From: an uncultured Eubacterium sp.
Lineage (GTDB): Bacteria > Bacillota > Clostridia > Oscillospirales > Acutalibacteraceae
NCBI GenBank assembly: GCA_905233545.1
Contig: CAJOEV010000042.1
Span: forward strand, 1 to 43,354
Direction of reading: 5' to 3'
Length of the DNA stretch: 43,354 nucleotides
Below are positions 1 to 8,532 of the stretch, in pieces. The position numbers were made by a program, and so were the translations under genes. Each line of letters begins with the position of its first letter. Position 1 is the first letter of the stretch. The notes under the pieces were generated by a model. The model was not told the DNA's origin. It saw only the letters and a program-made list of their open reading frames with translations, and ran no database searches.

Positions 1-318
1 GGAAGCGTTACAAAGAACTTTGCTATAATCCCTAAAGCAACAAGCATTACATCTGTAACTGCTAAAACTAAAGGCTTTAACGTAAAATGGAACAAGGTTC
101 CTGCTCAGTGTGACGGTTATCAGATACAATACAGCGAAAACAATAGCTTTAATTCGTGTAAATCTACAACGGTTAACGGATTTAAAAACAATCAAAAAAC
201 TGTATCTAAACTCAAGGCAAAGAAAAAATATTATGTCCGAATCAGAACATATAAGAAGGTTAAGGGTGTTAACTACTATTCAAACTGGAGTTCTTCAAGA
301 GCTATTAAAACCAAATAG
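1..318 (+). CDS. C-terminal fragment of a fibronectin type III-like surface protein
   Basis: An open frame runs from the first base to TAG at 316-318 (105 codons, 5' end outside the window). The residues follow the strand order of a fibronectin type III domain: a core Trp in VKWNKVP, then GYQIQYS, then a late YYVRIRTYKKV strand followed by a WSS segment. Such domains usually form the C-terminal repeats of secreted or wall-bound proteins in Clostridia and act as spacers or binding modules. No catalytic domain is visible in this piece, so the function of the whole protein cannot be given. It is followed 3 nt later by a strong terminator. Confidence 0.75.
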   Translation, partial: GSVTKNFAIIPKATSITSVTAKTKGFNVKWNKVPAQCDGYQIQYSENNSFNSCKSTTVNGFKNNQKTVSKLKAKKKYYVRIRTYKKVKGVNYYSNWSSSRAIKTK

Positions 319-320
319 TA

Positions 321-346
321 AAAAGGTCACCGAGCGGTGACCTTTT
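321..346 (+). terminator. Bidirectional rho-independent terminator
   Basis: AAAAGGTCACCG at 321-332 pairs with CGGTGACCTTTT at 335-346, followed by T residues; the complementary strand also ends in a T-rich run. It lies between the convergent fibronectin-domain gene and the GH130 gene and can serve both. Confidence 0.85.
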
Positions 347-349
347 TTC

Positions 350-375
350 GTAGGGGAGGGTCTCCCGACCCTCCC
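350..375. repeat. 26-bp half copy of the GTAGGGG inverted-repeat element
   Basis: These 26 bases are identical to 41214-41239, the left part of a complete 77-bp element near the other end of the window. The copy starts with GTAGGGG, carries the hairpin GGAGGGTC/GACCCTCC, and stops before the second hairpin and the CCCCTAC end. It lies between a terminator and the 3' end of the GH130 gene, that is, between convergent genes, like the other copy. Confidence 0.75.
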
Positions 376-381
376 AAAAGC

Positions 382-1332
382 TTAATTCATCATATCTCTT
401 TCTTTGATGTAGCTGACAACCTCATCAACTGTTGTGAATGCAAGAGCAACTGTTGTGTCTGCTGCGCCATAGTAGATTGCAATTCTGCCCGTTTCTGCGT
501 CTGCAAGAGCGGAGCAGGGGAAAACAACATTAGGAACATCGCCAACGCATTCATATATTTCGTGGGGAGCAAGCAAAAAGCAGTCTGCTCTGTGCAGTAC
601 CTTCCAGGGCTCGTTCTTATCAAGAATTGCAGCGCCCATTGCATATGTGAAGCCGTTACAGCTGTTTAATACGCCGTGGTAGAACATAAGCCAGCCCTCG
701 TCAATTTCAATCGGAGTCGGTCCTGCGCCGATTTTTGTTGCCTCCCAGAACTTTTCAGGCTTCATAACAAAGCGGTATTTGCCCCAGTATTCGAGGTCTT
801 TACTCTGCTGAATGAAAATATCGCCGTAGGGTGTGTGTCCTCTGTCGCAGGGACGCACAAGAAGCATATATTCGCCGTTTATCTTCTTCGGGAATAAAAC
901 GCCGTTTCTTGCAACGGGATAGGTTGCGTCCTCTTTCTGTTCCCAGGTTTTGAAATCCTCTGTAACGGCAATACCGATTGTTGTTCCGTTGGGAGTTAAG
1001 TTAACCCATGAAAGATAATATTTGCCGTCTATCTCACAAAGTCTTGGGTCGTATCCGTTGAAGATAACCTTGTCGTCGAGTTCCCAGTTGATTGCATCCT
1101 TGCTGAAGCCTGTTACAATGTTGTGATAACGAGTTCTGTCATCAACCCTGAAAACGCCTGCAAAGCCGTCGCCGTAGGGAACAACAGCCGAATTAAAAAT
1201 GCTGTTTGAAAAAAAGAGGTTGTCCCTTGTAATAATCGGGTTTTCGGTATATCTCCAAACGGGATACCGGTATCCCTCGGGTTTATCCTGCCAGGGTATA
1301 TTCTTAATTGATTCTCCGATAATTTTTGCCAT
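382..1332 (-). CDS. GH130 beta-1,4-mannoside phosphorylase
   Basis: A 316-aa cytoplasmic protein of glycoside hydrolase family 130, whose members cleave beta-mannosides with phosphate to give mannose 1-phosphate. Seen: no signal peptide; the family Asp in YDPRL (D95), the NGVLFP segment (about residue 143), KIGAGPTPI (about 200) and the WLMFYHG strand (about 214). The length fits subfamily 2 (mannooligosaccharide or mannosyl-GlcNAc phosphorylases, such as Ruminococcus albus RaMP2) better than the longer mannosylglucose phosphorylases. The ATG at 1332 has AAAGGAG upstream. It lies 12 nt downstream of the GH5 gene and is cotranscribed with it. The pair suggests intracellular breakdown of imported beta-mannosides. 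The exact acceptor sugar is not deducible. Confidence 0.85.
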   Translation of the reverse strand: MAKIIGESIKNIPWQDKPEGYRYPVWRYTENPIITRDNLFFSNSIFNSAVVPYGDGFAGVFRVDDRTRYHNIVTGFSKDAINWELDDKVIFNGYDPRLCEIDGKYYLSWVNLTPNGTTIGIAVTEDFKTWEQKEDATYPVARNGVLFPKKINGEYMLLVRPCDRGHTPYGDIFIQQSKDLEYWGKYRFVMKPEKFWEATKIGAGPTPIEIDEGWLMFYHGVLNSCNGFTYAMGAAILDKNEPWKVLHRADCFLLAPHEIYECVGDVPNVVFPCSALADAETGRIAIYYGAADTTVALAFTTVDEVVSYIKERDMMN

Positions 1333-1344
1333 GATTTATCTCCT

Positions 1345-2811
1345 TTATTTCAAGAATACTTTAATGTTATAAGAGCCGGGATTGGTCTTAAAGCTAATAA
1401 GACTTGCGCCGTTTTCATATTCATCGACAACAGTATACTCAGCGCCCTCGCACTTGTCAATCGGTTTATGAATATAAACTAATGTTTCACCTTCAAAATC
1501 AGACATATATTTCAGGTTGAATATATTATTATCTCTGTCGAAGCCGTAGCTTTCAATATCTCCTGCAACTGCAACGGGATGAGTTCGGCAAAGCATTTCC
1601 ATAAGCGGCGCATCCATATCGTCGCCGTGATAGTCCCAGTATATCTGACCCCACTGCATTTCGTCAAAGAAATCAAGAAGCTCAAAGGCATGCGGGAACC
1701 AGGAAGTATCAGTATTATCACTGCAGCCGCCCCATTCGCCGACAATAACGGGAACATTAAGTCTGAGCTGAGTGTTTCTCATTTCACCGAAGAACGCTTT
1801 AACTCTTGATGCGTTTGCATACTGATATAACGGCGTGTCAACCGAAAAATCGTATGCATGCGGACCGAAGCACTGGTTTTCTTCTCTTTTTCCGTTAACG
1901 GTAATCGGAGGAGAGGATTGCTTGATTCCGCTGTTACATATGTAGCTCTGTTCCATCATAACAATGCCGTTTTTGGTGATATCTCTTATTGCGGCTGTTG
2001 TTTTGTTAAGGAACGGTGAATATTTTTCTAAATCAAATTTTTCCTGAACCTCATCAATTTTATATACTGCATCCCTTATAACATCTCCGCCAATACAATC
2101 GAGCATATTCCTTGTATCACGCTTTATGGCTGATTTAAAGAGCTTTTTTCTGTCAACCTTATCGCTTGTCAAAACTGTTCTTGCAACACCTTTAACAAGG
2201 CGAGAGAACATTTTTTTGCTGTATGAACCCGGGAAGGGCTCGTTCATAAGGTCGTATCCGAAAAGCGCGCCTTTATCTCCGTAGCGTTTTGCAAGCATTT
2301 GCCAAAGCTCACAGTATCTGTCCTGAAGTCCTTTTCCGTTAAGGTCGGTATTGTTCCAGAAATTGTCGAATTCATTTCTGACCCATTTACCAAGAAAATA
2401 ACCGTCTGCCCATACGAAATATGGCATTCTCGGTTTTGCACCGTCGGTCAGTGCTGCCCAGGACGGAGCTCCGTCGCCAACGCTTTTGCCGTCATTTTGA
2501 GAATATAAATCCTGGTGCATATCCAGAAGAATATATACTCCGTACTTTTCTGCAAGTTCAAATATCTTATCAATTGATTTGAGATAAGATAAATTGTATT
2601 CTCCCATTTTTGGCTCAAGATTCTGCCAGGTTACTGCAAGACGGATGATGTCAAAGCCGTTAGCCTGATACTTTTTGAAAAACTCTTCATCGAGTTTATA
2701 GTGAAATTCTTTACAGTTAACATGCTTATCATCAATATTCATTCCGTTGAATATTCGTGTTCTGCCCTCTGAGTCAACAAAACGCAGATTTTCGGTTTTA
2801 ATTTTTTGCAT
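1345..2811 (-). CDS. GH5 glycoside hydrolase, endoglycoceramidase-like, cytoplasmic
   Basis: A 488-aa (beta/alpha)8-barrel glycosidase of family 5. Seen: a barrel strand with LLDMHQDLYSQ (about residues 95-105) and GDGAPSWA, typical of the endoglycoceramidase-like branch; the acid/base Glu in LMNEPFPGS (E191); the nucleophile Glu in VIVGEWGG (E359); and a C-terminal beta domain after about residue 400. There is no signal peptide, so it should act on imported oligosaccharides or glycosides rather than on polymers outside. An upstream in-frame GTG at 2820 exists, but AGGTGG sits at the right distance from the ATG at 2811, which I chose. It is the first gene of an operon with the GH130 phosphorylase, so a beta-mannosidic or beta-glucosidic substrate is likely. 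Substrate specificity is inferred only. Confidence 0.8.
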   Translation of the reverse strand: MQKIKTENLRFVDSEGRTRIFNGMNIDDKHVNCKEFHYKLDEEFFKKYQANGFDIIRLAVTWQNLEPKMGEYNLSYLKSIDKIFELAEKYGVYILLDMHQDLYSQNDGKSVGDGAPSWAALTDGAKPRMPYFVWADGYFLGKWVRNEFDNFWNNTDLNGKGLQDRYCELWQMLAKRYGDKGALFGYDLMNEPFPGSYSKKMFSRLVKGVARTVLTSDKVDRKKLFKSAIKRDTRNMLDCIGGDVIRDAVYKIDEVQEKFDLEKYSPFLNKTTAAIRDITKNGIVMMEQSYICNSGIKQSSPPITVNGKREENQCFGPHAYDFSVDTPLYQYANASRVKAFFGEMRNTQLRLNVPVIVGEWGGCSDNTDTSWFPHAFELLDFFDEMQWGQIYWDYHGDDMDAPLMEMLCRTHPVAVAGDIESYGFDRDNNIFNLKYMSDFEGETLVYIHKPIDKCEGAEYTVVDEYENGASLISFKTNPGSYNIKVFLK

Positions 2812-2842
2812 AATTACCACCTGTTTTTTAATAGATAAAATA

Positions 2843-2871
2843 ATTATAAACTATAAAAAATATTTATTCAA
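2843..2871 (-). promoter_or_regulatory. Sigma-A promoter of the GH5-GH130 operon
   Basis: Reading the minus strand, TTGAAT (2871-2866), a 17-bp spacer and TATAAT (2848-2843) precede the GH5 start by about 30 nt. The -35 box is one arm of the palindrome TTCAAC-ATTTA-GTTGAA at 2867-2883 shared with the divergent promoter. Confidence 0.65.
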
Positions 2872-2878
2872 CATTTAG

Positions 2879-2907
2879 TTGAAAAAACATTTTAAATATA
2901 TTATAAT
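2879..2907 (+). promoter_or_regulatory. Sigma-A promoter of the orphan gene at 2946
   Basis: TTGAAA (2879-2884), a 17-bp spacer and TATAAT (2902-2907), with AAAGGAG at about 2932-2938 before the ATG. Only 7 bp separate this -35 box from the -35 box of the divergent GH5 promoter. Confidence 0.7.
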
Positions 2908-2945
2908 TGATTTCATGTTATATTAGAATTTAAAGGAGCTTATTA

Positions 2946-3485
2946 ATGACGCTAGGCGAAGTTCAAAAACTTCTGAAGGAGAGGGAAATTAAATATTTTC
3001 TAATGAAATATGAAACCGAGAAAGAATTTCTTGAGCATATTTATTTATATCCCGAACTTGATGAATACGAGGAATGCAATGTTTGTTCGCTTGTTATTCC
3101 TTGTCAGAACGAACATAAGAATATTGAGCTGCAATTTAATAAGATAGACGGAATATATACATTCATTGAAATTCTTTTCGGCGAGTTTTGTTTCGAGATG
3201 TTTGACCATGAAGAAGAGTATTTTGCCGAAGATTTAATGCATATTATATTTCAGATTATTACAGGACAAATTGTTGTTATTGTAAGAAATGATATCGAGA
3301 AGAACAAATGGGTTGGTGATGCGTGTTTCTATCTGAGCGACGACGACCCGTATTTCGGAGAACCAGCCTTTTTCAGAGAGCTTGAAAGAATTCAGCTTCC
3401 CAAAACCTTTTTTGAAGAGAAATTTCAGACAAAAAAGCAATATGAAATATACAGCTACAATTCATATCAATGCATTATAAGATAA
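2946..3485 (+). CDS. Hypothetical acidic cytoplasmic protein
   Basis: A 179-aa protein that I do not recognise. It is strongly acidic, with clusters such as EYEEC and DHEEEYFAEDL, has no signal peptide and has no clear membrane helix, although IIFQIITGQIVVIV (about residues 99-112) is a hydrophobic strand pair. Several Cys residues (ECNVC near 43-47) are not arranged as a zinc site. It is a monocistronic gene with its own promoter and strong ribosome site, divergent from the GH5-GH130 operon and convergent with the opp operon. The TAA at 3483-3485 is followed at once by a bidirectional terminator. No function is proposed. Confidence 0.7.
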   Translation: MTLGEVQKLLKEREIKYFLMKYETEKEFLEHIYLYPELDEYEECNVCSLVIPCQNEHKNIELQFNKIDGIYTFIEILFGEFCFEMFDHEEEYFAEDLMHIIFQIITGQIVVIVRNDIEKNKWVGDACFYLSDDDPYFGEPAFFRELERIQLPKTFFEEKFQTKKQYEIYSYNSYQCIIR

Positions 3486-3489
3486 GAAA

Positions 3490-3513
3490 ACCACCCGAGT
3501 TTCCCCGGGTGGT
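3490..3513. terminator. Bidirectional rho-independent terminator
   Basis: ACCACCCG (3490-3497) pairs with CGGGTGGT (3506-3513) around an 8-nt loop. T-rich flanks on both strands terminate both the orphan gene (plus) and the opp operon (minus). Confidence 0.85.
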
Positions 3514-3541
3514 TTTTAATTATGGTTTTATAAAGAGTGTA

Positions 3542-5377
3542 TTACTCGATTGTGCAGTACATGAAATACTTGTATCCGAGCGGGCTAGCGAAGAAGCCTT
3601 TAACGTTCTTAGCAAGCATATACTGGTCTGTGTAGTAGTAGATAGGAGTGATACAGCCTGTTGCCATAATCATATCCTCAGCCATGTGCATCATTGCATA
3701 GCGCTTTTCAGTATCTGTGCAAGTCTTAATCTTTGCAATAAGAACGTCGTATGTTTCTGCCCATGTGCCTTTTTCAACTTTTTCTTCATAACCGAGCTTA
3801 GTGAGGTCAAGGCTGTAGTACTTGGTATCCTTGCTGTCGCCCTTACCAAACTGAGCGTCGTTGTTACCTGAAGAGGTTGTCCACATATCAAGGAATGAAA
3901 TCGGGTCGTTGTAGTCAGCAAGCCAGCCGTTACGTGTTACGGTGTAGTCGCCCTTCTTTCTTGTGTTAAGAAGAGTAGCCCATTCCTGGTTCTCAAGCTT
4001 CATATCGATTCCAACGTTTGCAAATGCGTTCTGAATGTATTCAGCGATTGCCTTATGACCTTCGTCAGTGTTGTAGAGATATGTGATTGAGGGGAAGTCT
4101 GTGAACTTACCGCTTGCTTCGTCGAACTTATAGTATTTCTTAAGTGTTTCAATAGCTGAGTTGTAGTTTGATTCAACAGCATCAGCTGAAGTATCGAAAT
4201 AACCTGTGAACTTATCGCTTACGCCTGTGTTCTGAACGAACTCGGTCTTGCCGTCAGCGTCTGTAAGTCCTGAACCAACGAATGTTGATGCGGGAACCTG
4301 TCCGCCCTGAGCAATCTTGTCAACGATGTAGTTTCTGTCGATAAGAAGTCCAAGTGCGCTCTTGATTTCAGCTTCTGCCTTAGCAGCTTCTTCACCCTTT
4401 AATTTGGTGTCTGCGGGAAGGATGCTCTTGTTGATGTTCCAGCATACATAGTATGTTCCGAGCTGACCAACATTATAGAATTCATCTGCAAAATCAGCTT
4501 TTAATGCTTCCATTTCGTTTGTAGGAACTGAGTCAATGAACTGCCAATCGCCGTTCTTAAAGTTCGAAAGCATATTGTTTGCATCATCAGAAAGATAGCA
4601 CTTGATTGTATCCATCTTAACTGTTGCAACATCTGGGTGGTTTTCATTCTTTGAAAGAGTGATAACTGAGTTGTGTTCCCAACCTGAAAGAGTGTAAAGA
4701 CCGTTACATACATATGTTGAGGGGTCTGTTGCCCAGCTTTCATTGCTTACTACATCCTCACGAACGGGGAAGTAGGTCGGGAATGCAAGAAGCTCATTCC
4801 AATAAGGAACAGCGTTTGCAAGAGTAACTTCGAGAGTCTTGTCGTCAAGAGCTTTAACTTCGAGCTTAGCGTCTGGGTTAACCGGATTGTCTTTTTCATC
4901 AACCTCTGTAACCTTGTCATAGCCTGCAACTACATCAAACATATAGCCGTAGTCAGCTGCTGTTTCAAGAGAAGCTGCTCTCTGCCATGCAAATTCAAAG
5001 TCGCCTGCAGTAACATCTTTACCGTCCGACCACTTAAGACCATCCTTAAGAGTGTAGGTGTAGGTTACTGTGCCGTCTTTGTTTGTAACACCTTCAACGA
5101 GCTCTTTTGCTGCGTCGGGAACAAGTTCAAGCTTACCGTCTTCGGTCTGTGACCATTTTGCAAGACCTGAGAAAAGGTGAGCAAGAAGTGTAGCGCCGTC
5201 AACTGCTGAGTTAAGAGCAGGGTCAATGGTGTCCGGCTCTGACGCAAGACATACTGAAATTGAGGTCTTTGCTGCATCAGTCTTCTTGGATGTTTCTCCG
5301 CCGTTTTTTGCACATGCTGCGAGGCTGAATACCAATGCAAGTGCAAGAAGAGCAGAGATTATTTTTTTCATTTTCAT
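3542..5377 (-). CDS. oppA: Oligopeptide ABC transporter substrate-binding lipoprotein
   Basis: A family 5 extracellular solute-binding protein of about 611 aa. Seen: a lipoprotein signal with a Lys start, hydrophobic core and LAAC lipobox; after it the OppA-like opening SEPDTIDPALNSAVDGATLL and the signature WSDGKDVTAGDFEFAWQRA (about residues 115-135). It delivers substrate to the OppBC permease. The start is a choice among closely spaced ATGs at 5383, 5377 and further; AGGAAGG lies 7 nt before 5377. It is last in the operon, separated from oppF by 71 nt holding a hairpin, a common arrangement for higher binding-protein expression. The sequence looks peptide-type, but the flanking glycosidase genes leave oligosaccharides possible, since opp-type systems of Thermotoga bind mannosides. 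Confidence 0.9.
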   Translation of the reverse strand: MKMKKIISALLALALVFSLAACAKNGGETSKKTDAAKTSISVCLASEPDTIDPALNSAVDGATLLAHLFSGLAKWSQTEDGKLELVPDAAKELVEGVTNKDGTVTYTYTLKDGLKWSDGKDVTAGDFEFAWQRAASLETAADYGYMFDVVAGYDKVTEVDEKDNPVNPDAKLEVKALDDKTLEVTLANAVPYWNELLAFPTYFPVREDVVSNESWATDPSTYVCNGLYTLSGWEHNSVITLSKNENHPDVATVKMDTIKCYLSDDANNMLSNFKNGDWQFIDSVPTNEMEALKADFADEFYNVGQLGTYYVCWNINKSILPADTKLKGEEAAKAEAEIKSALGLLIDRNYIVDKIAQGGQVPASTFVGSGLTDADGKTEFVQNTGVSDKFTGYFDTSADAVESNYNSAIETLKKYYKFDEASGKFTDFPSITYLYNTDEGHKAIAEYIQNAFANVGIDMKLENQEWATLLNTRKKGDYTVTRNGWLADYNDPISFLDMWTTSSGNNDAQFGKGDSKDTKYYSLDLTKLGYEEKVEKGTWAETYDVLIAKIKTCTDTEKRYAMMHMAEDMIMATGCITPIYYYTDQYMLAKNVKGFFASPLGYKYFMYCTIE

Positions 5378-5425
5378 AATCATACCTTCCTTTCATTTAA
5401 TTTTTATAATAATGAAAATGATCAA

Positions 5426-5444
5426 TGTACAGTTTTGCTGTACA
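5426..5444 (-). promoter_or_regulatory. Intercistronic hairpin between oppF and oppA
   Basis: TGTACAG (5426-5432) and CTGTACA (5438-5444) form a perfect 7-bp stem with a 5-nt loop. There is no proper T run, so it may stabilise or punctuate the message rather than end it. Confidence 0.45.
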
Positions 5445-5454
5445 AATTACCAAA

Positions 5455-6438
5455 TTAATCGTTTATCTCCTCAGCTCTGAGACAAGCTACAAAACGACCT
5501 TTTGAGATTTCTTTAAGTTCAGGCATACTCTCAGCACACTTGTCGCATGCATACTGACAGCGGGTTCTGAACGGACATCCTGAAGGAGCGTTAAGAGGTG
5601 AGGGGATACTTCCGCTTAAAACTATTCTCTTATTCGTTCTGGCAATCTTCGGGTCGGGGACGGGTACTGCTGAAAGAAGAGATTTCGAATAGGGGTGAAG
5701 CGGTTTGTTATAGATTTCATCTGCGCTTGCAAGTTCCACTATGTGACCGAGGTACATAACAGCGATTCTGTCCGAAATATGACGGACAACAAGCAAATCG
5801 TGAGCAATAAACAGATATGTAAGACCAAGCTTGTCCTGAAGTTCGTCAAACATATTGATAACCTGTGCCTGAATAGAAACATCAAGCGCTGAAACAGGCT
5901 CGTCGCAAACGATGAAATCAGGATTTACTGCAAGTGAACGCGCAATACCGATTCTCTGGCGCTGACCGCCCGAAAATTCGTGAGCGTATCTTGAAGCGTG
6001 TTCACTGTTTAAGCCGACGTAATCCATAAACTGAAGAATTTTTTCTTCTCGTTCTTTTTTATCCTTATATAAATGATGAACATCAAGCGGCTCGCCGATA
6101 ATATCAGAGACTGTCATTCTCGGATTCAGAGAAGAGTAGGGGTCCTGGAAAACCATTGTAGCCTTTTTTCTGAACTCTTTAATATCCGATTTGGACTTAA
6201 CCTGCTTACCGTCGTACCAGATTTCGCCAGCAGTCGGCTTGTAAAGGTGAAGCAATGTTCTTCCAACGGTTGTTTTTCCGCATCCTGATTCACCTACAAG
6301 ACCAAGCGTTTCGCCTTTATTGATTGAAAAAGAAACATCATCAACTGCTTTGAGAGGCGTTGTCTTGAACATTCCCGTGTTGATGGGGAAGTACTGTTTT
6401 AAATTCTTTACTTCAATAATCGGATGATTATCAGCCAT
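5455..6438 (-). CDS. oppF: Oligopeptide ABC transporter ATP-binding protein OppF
   Basis: A 327-aa ABC ATPase. Seen: Walker A GESGCGKTT, Q-loop region FQDPYSSLNPRMT, signature FSGGQRQR, the Walker B region DEPVSALD, the switch His in FIAHDLLVV, and the C-terminal oligopeptide/dipeptide extension CPFRTRCQYACDKC. It powers the transporter with OppD. I start it at the ATG at 6438: ATGGCTGA (6431-6438) overlaps the oppD stop by 8 nt, which indicates translational coupling. An upstream in-frame extension would only overlap oppD and has no ribosome site. Confidence 0.92.
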   Translation of the reverse strand: MADNHPIIEVKNLKQYFPINTGMFKTTPLKAVDDVSFSINKGETLGLVGESGCGKTTVGRTLLHLYKPTAGEIWYDGKQVKSKSDIKEFRKKATMVFQDPYSSLNPRMTVSDIIGEPLDVHHLYKDKKEREEKILQFMDYVGLNSEHASRYAHEFSGGQRQRIGIARSLAVNPDFIVCDEPVSALDVSIQAQVINMFDELQDKLGLTYLFIAHDLLVVRHISDRIAVMYLGHIVELASADEIYNKPLHPYSKSLLSAVPVPDPKIARTNKRIVLSGSIPSPLNAPSGCPFRTRCQYACDKCAESMPELKEISKGRFVACLRAEEIND

Positions 6439-7450
6439 TTGCCTCACCGCCTTCCGAATCAATTTCAATATCACCTTTGTCAAGCCCGTTTTTAATATTC
6501 ATCCAACAGGTTGCCTTGTGGTTTTCATTGATATCCATTGTTTCAGCCCTGTGGTGAATACAGATTTTCATTGCGTTATCGCATCTCGGAGCAAAAGGAC
6601 ATCCTTCGGGCATATTCAAAAGGTCAATAGGTGTTCCCATTATTGGCTGAAGCTTCGTTCCTGCTGTATCAGCCGACGGGATTGAGCGCATTAAGCCTTT
6701 TGTATATTCATGGCAGGGATTATAAAAAATTTCTTCCGCTGTTCCTTGCTCACAAATTGAGCCTGCATACATAACGATAACTTCATCACACATCTGAGCA
6801 ACAACGCCAAGGTCGTGAGTAATCATTATGATTGCCATACCAAGCTCTTTCTGAAGCTGAATCATAAGCTCAAGTATCTGAGCCTGAATAGTAACATCAA
6901 GAGCAGTTGTGGGTTCGTCCGCTATAAGAATATCGGGCTCGCATGCCAGCGCCATTGCTATCATGATTCTTTGACGCATACCGCCTGATTGCTCAAATGG
7001 ATACTGTTTCATTCTTTTTTCAGGCTCGTTAATATTAACAAGCTTTAGCATTTCAACAGCGCGTTCATATGCCTGCTTTTTGTTTCTGTTTGTATGAAGG
7101 GTTATTGCTTCAATAAGCTGTCTGCCTATCGTATAAGTCGGGTTAAGAGAAGTCATCGGGTCCTGGAAAATAATTGAGACTTTGTTTCCTCTGACATTTT
7201 TCATTACCTTTTCGCCTGCGCCGACAAGTTCCTGACCGTCAAGCTTTATTGAGCCGCCGATGATTTTACCGGTTGATGCAAGTATTTGCATAATTGAATA
7301 TGCGGTGACAGATTTACCCGAGCCGCTTTCGCCTACAATTCCGAGCACCTTACCTCTGTCAAGAGAGAAGGAAACATCATTAACTGCTTTAACCTCACCT
7401 GCGTCTGTGAAGAAGGAGGTCTTAAGATTTTTTACTTCTAATAATGCCAT
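6431..7450 (-). CDS. oppD: Oligopeptide ABC transporter ATP-binding protein OppD
   Basis: A 339-aa ABC ATPase. Seen: Walker A GESGSGKS, FQDPMTSLNPTYT, signature QSGGMRQR, the Walker B region ADEPTTALDVT, MITHDLGVV, and the C-terminal CPFAPRCDNAMKIC segment typical of OppD/DppD. It pairs with OppF at the permease. The ATG at 7450 has AGGAGG seven bases upstream, which decides it against an upstream in-frame start at 7468. It follows oppC by 14 nt and overlaps oppF by 8 nt. Confidence 0.92.
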   Translation of the reverse strand: MALLEVKNLKTSFFTDAGEVKAVNDVSFSLDRGKVLGIVGESGSGKSVTAYSIMQILASTGKIIGGSIKLDGQELVGAGEKVMKNVRGNKVSIIFQDPMTSLNPTYTIGRQLIEAITLHTNRNKKQAYERAVEMLKLVNINEPEKRMKQYPFEQSGGMRQRIMIAMALACEPDILIADEPTTALDVTIQAQILELMIQLQKELGMAIIMITHDLGVVAQMCDEVIVMYAGSICEQGTAEEIFYNPCHEYTKGLMRSIPSADTAGTKLQPIMGTPIDLLNMPEGCPFAPRCDNAMKICIHHRAETMDINENHKATCWMNIKNGLDKGDIEIDSEGGEANG

Positions 7451-7464
7451 ATCTAAACCTCCTA

Positions 7465-8520
7465 TCAATTATTCAGCTTTGGGTCGAATGCGTCACGAAG
7501 ACCGTCGCCGAAGAGGTTAAGACTGAGTACTATCAGCGAAATAACTAATGCGGGAATAACCAGTCTGTACGGATAGCTTGAAAGTCCGTTCAATGCTTCG
7601 GAAGCAAGTGAACCGAGAGAGGGCATCGGTGCGTTAACACCGAGTCCGAGGAATGAAAGATAGCTTTCGGTAAATATTGCCGAAGGAATCTGAAGTGCTG
7701 CAGAAATGATAACAACACTGATACAGTTAGGAATTAAATGTTTTACAATAATCCATTTTCCTTTAGCGCCCGTTACTCTTGCCGATAAAACATATTCCTG
7801 TTCTCTCAGAGAAAGAATCTGACCTCTGATAAGTCTTGACATGCTTACCCAGTAGAGCAGGGCGAATACAATGAACAAGCTTATAATATTCGCTCCGATA
7901 CTTGCAAGGGCTGTTCCTTCAATAACAGGAGTCAATGTCATTTTAAATACGGTTGAAAGAAGAATTACCATAAGCATATCGGGAAGCGAATATATAACAT
8001 CGACCAACCTCATTATGATAATATCAACCTTACCGCCGAAATAACCTGAAATTGAGCCTATCAGCGTTCCTATCAGCAAAACAATAATACTTGCAAAGAA
8101 TCCAACGGCAAGAGAAACTCTTGTTCCGTATATAATTCTGATGAAATAGTCCCTTCCGGCTGAGTCTGTTCCGAATAAATGAGGAAAGACTTTTTCGCCA
8201 TTATCTATTTTTTCCTGTTCGGTATCGCCGTATTTAAAAGGCTTTAAATTATTATACGATGCATCAACCATCTGTCCCGGCTGAACTCCGAGCTGGTCAT
8301 CGTATGAATACGGCCAGAACATAGGAATAACAATGCTTGAAATGGTGATTATCAAGATAACTATAAGACTTATGAATGCAACTTTATTCTTATAAAGTCT
8401 TTTCACACCGTCTTTGAAGAATGTGGAAGACGGACGCATCTGAACCATATATTCTTTTTCTTCATCAGATGCGGGCATGAACATATCTAAGTCCACATGG
8501 AATGAAAATTTCTTTTTCAC
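7465..8520 (-). CDS. oppC: Oligopeptide ABC transporter permease OppC
   Basis: A 351-aa inner-membrane permease with an N-terminal cytoplasmic leader, a first membrane helix (about residues 46-70), a large extracellular loop with HLFGTDSAGRDYF, the typical OppC motif, then five more helices and the EAA loop (SARVTGAKGKWIIVKHL) that docks on the ATPases. The end, DGLRDAFDPKLNN, is also typical. The start is GTG at 8520 with AAGGAGG eight bases before it; the ribosome site overlaps the end of the oppB locus. Confidence 0.92.
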   Translation of the reverse strand: MKKKFSFHVDLDMFMPASDEEKEYMVQMRPSSTFFKDGVKRLYKNKVAFISLIVILIITISSIVIPMFWPYSYDDQLGVQPGQMVDASYNNLKPFKYGDTEQEKIDNGEKVFPHLFGTDSAGRDYFIRIIYGTRVSLAVGFFASIIVLLIGTLIGSISGYFGGKVDIIIMRLVDVIYSLPDMLMVILLSTVFKMTLTPVIEGTALASIGANIISLFIVFALLYWVSMSRLIRGQILSLREQEYVLSARVTGAKGKWIIVKHLIPNCISVVIISAALQIPSAIFTESYLSFLGLGVNAPMPSLGSLASEALNGLSSYPYRLVIPALVISLIVLSLNLFGDGLRDAFDPKLNN

Positions 8521-8532
8521 AGTTCGTCCTCC

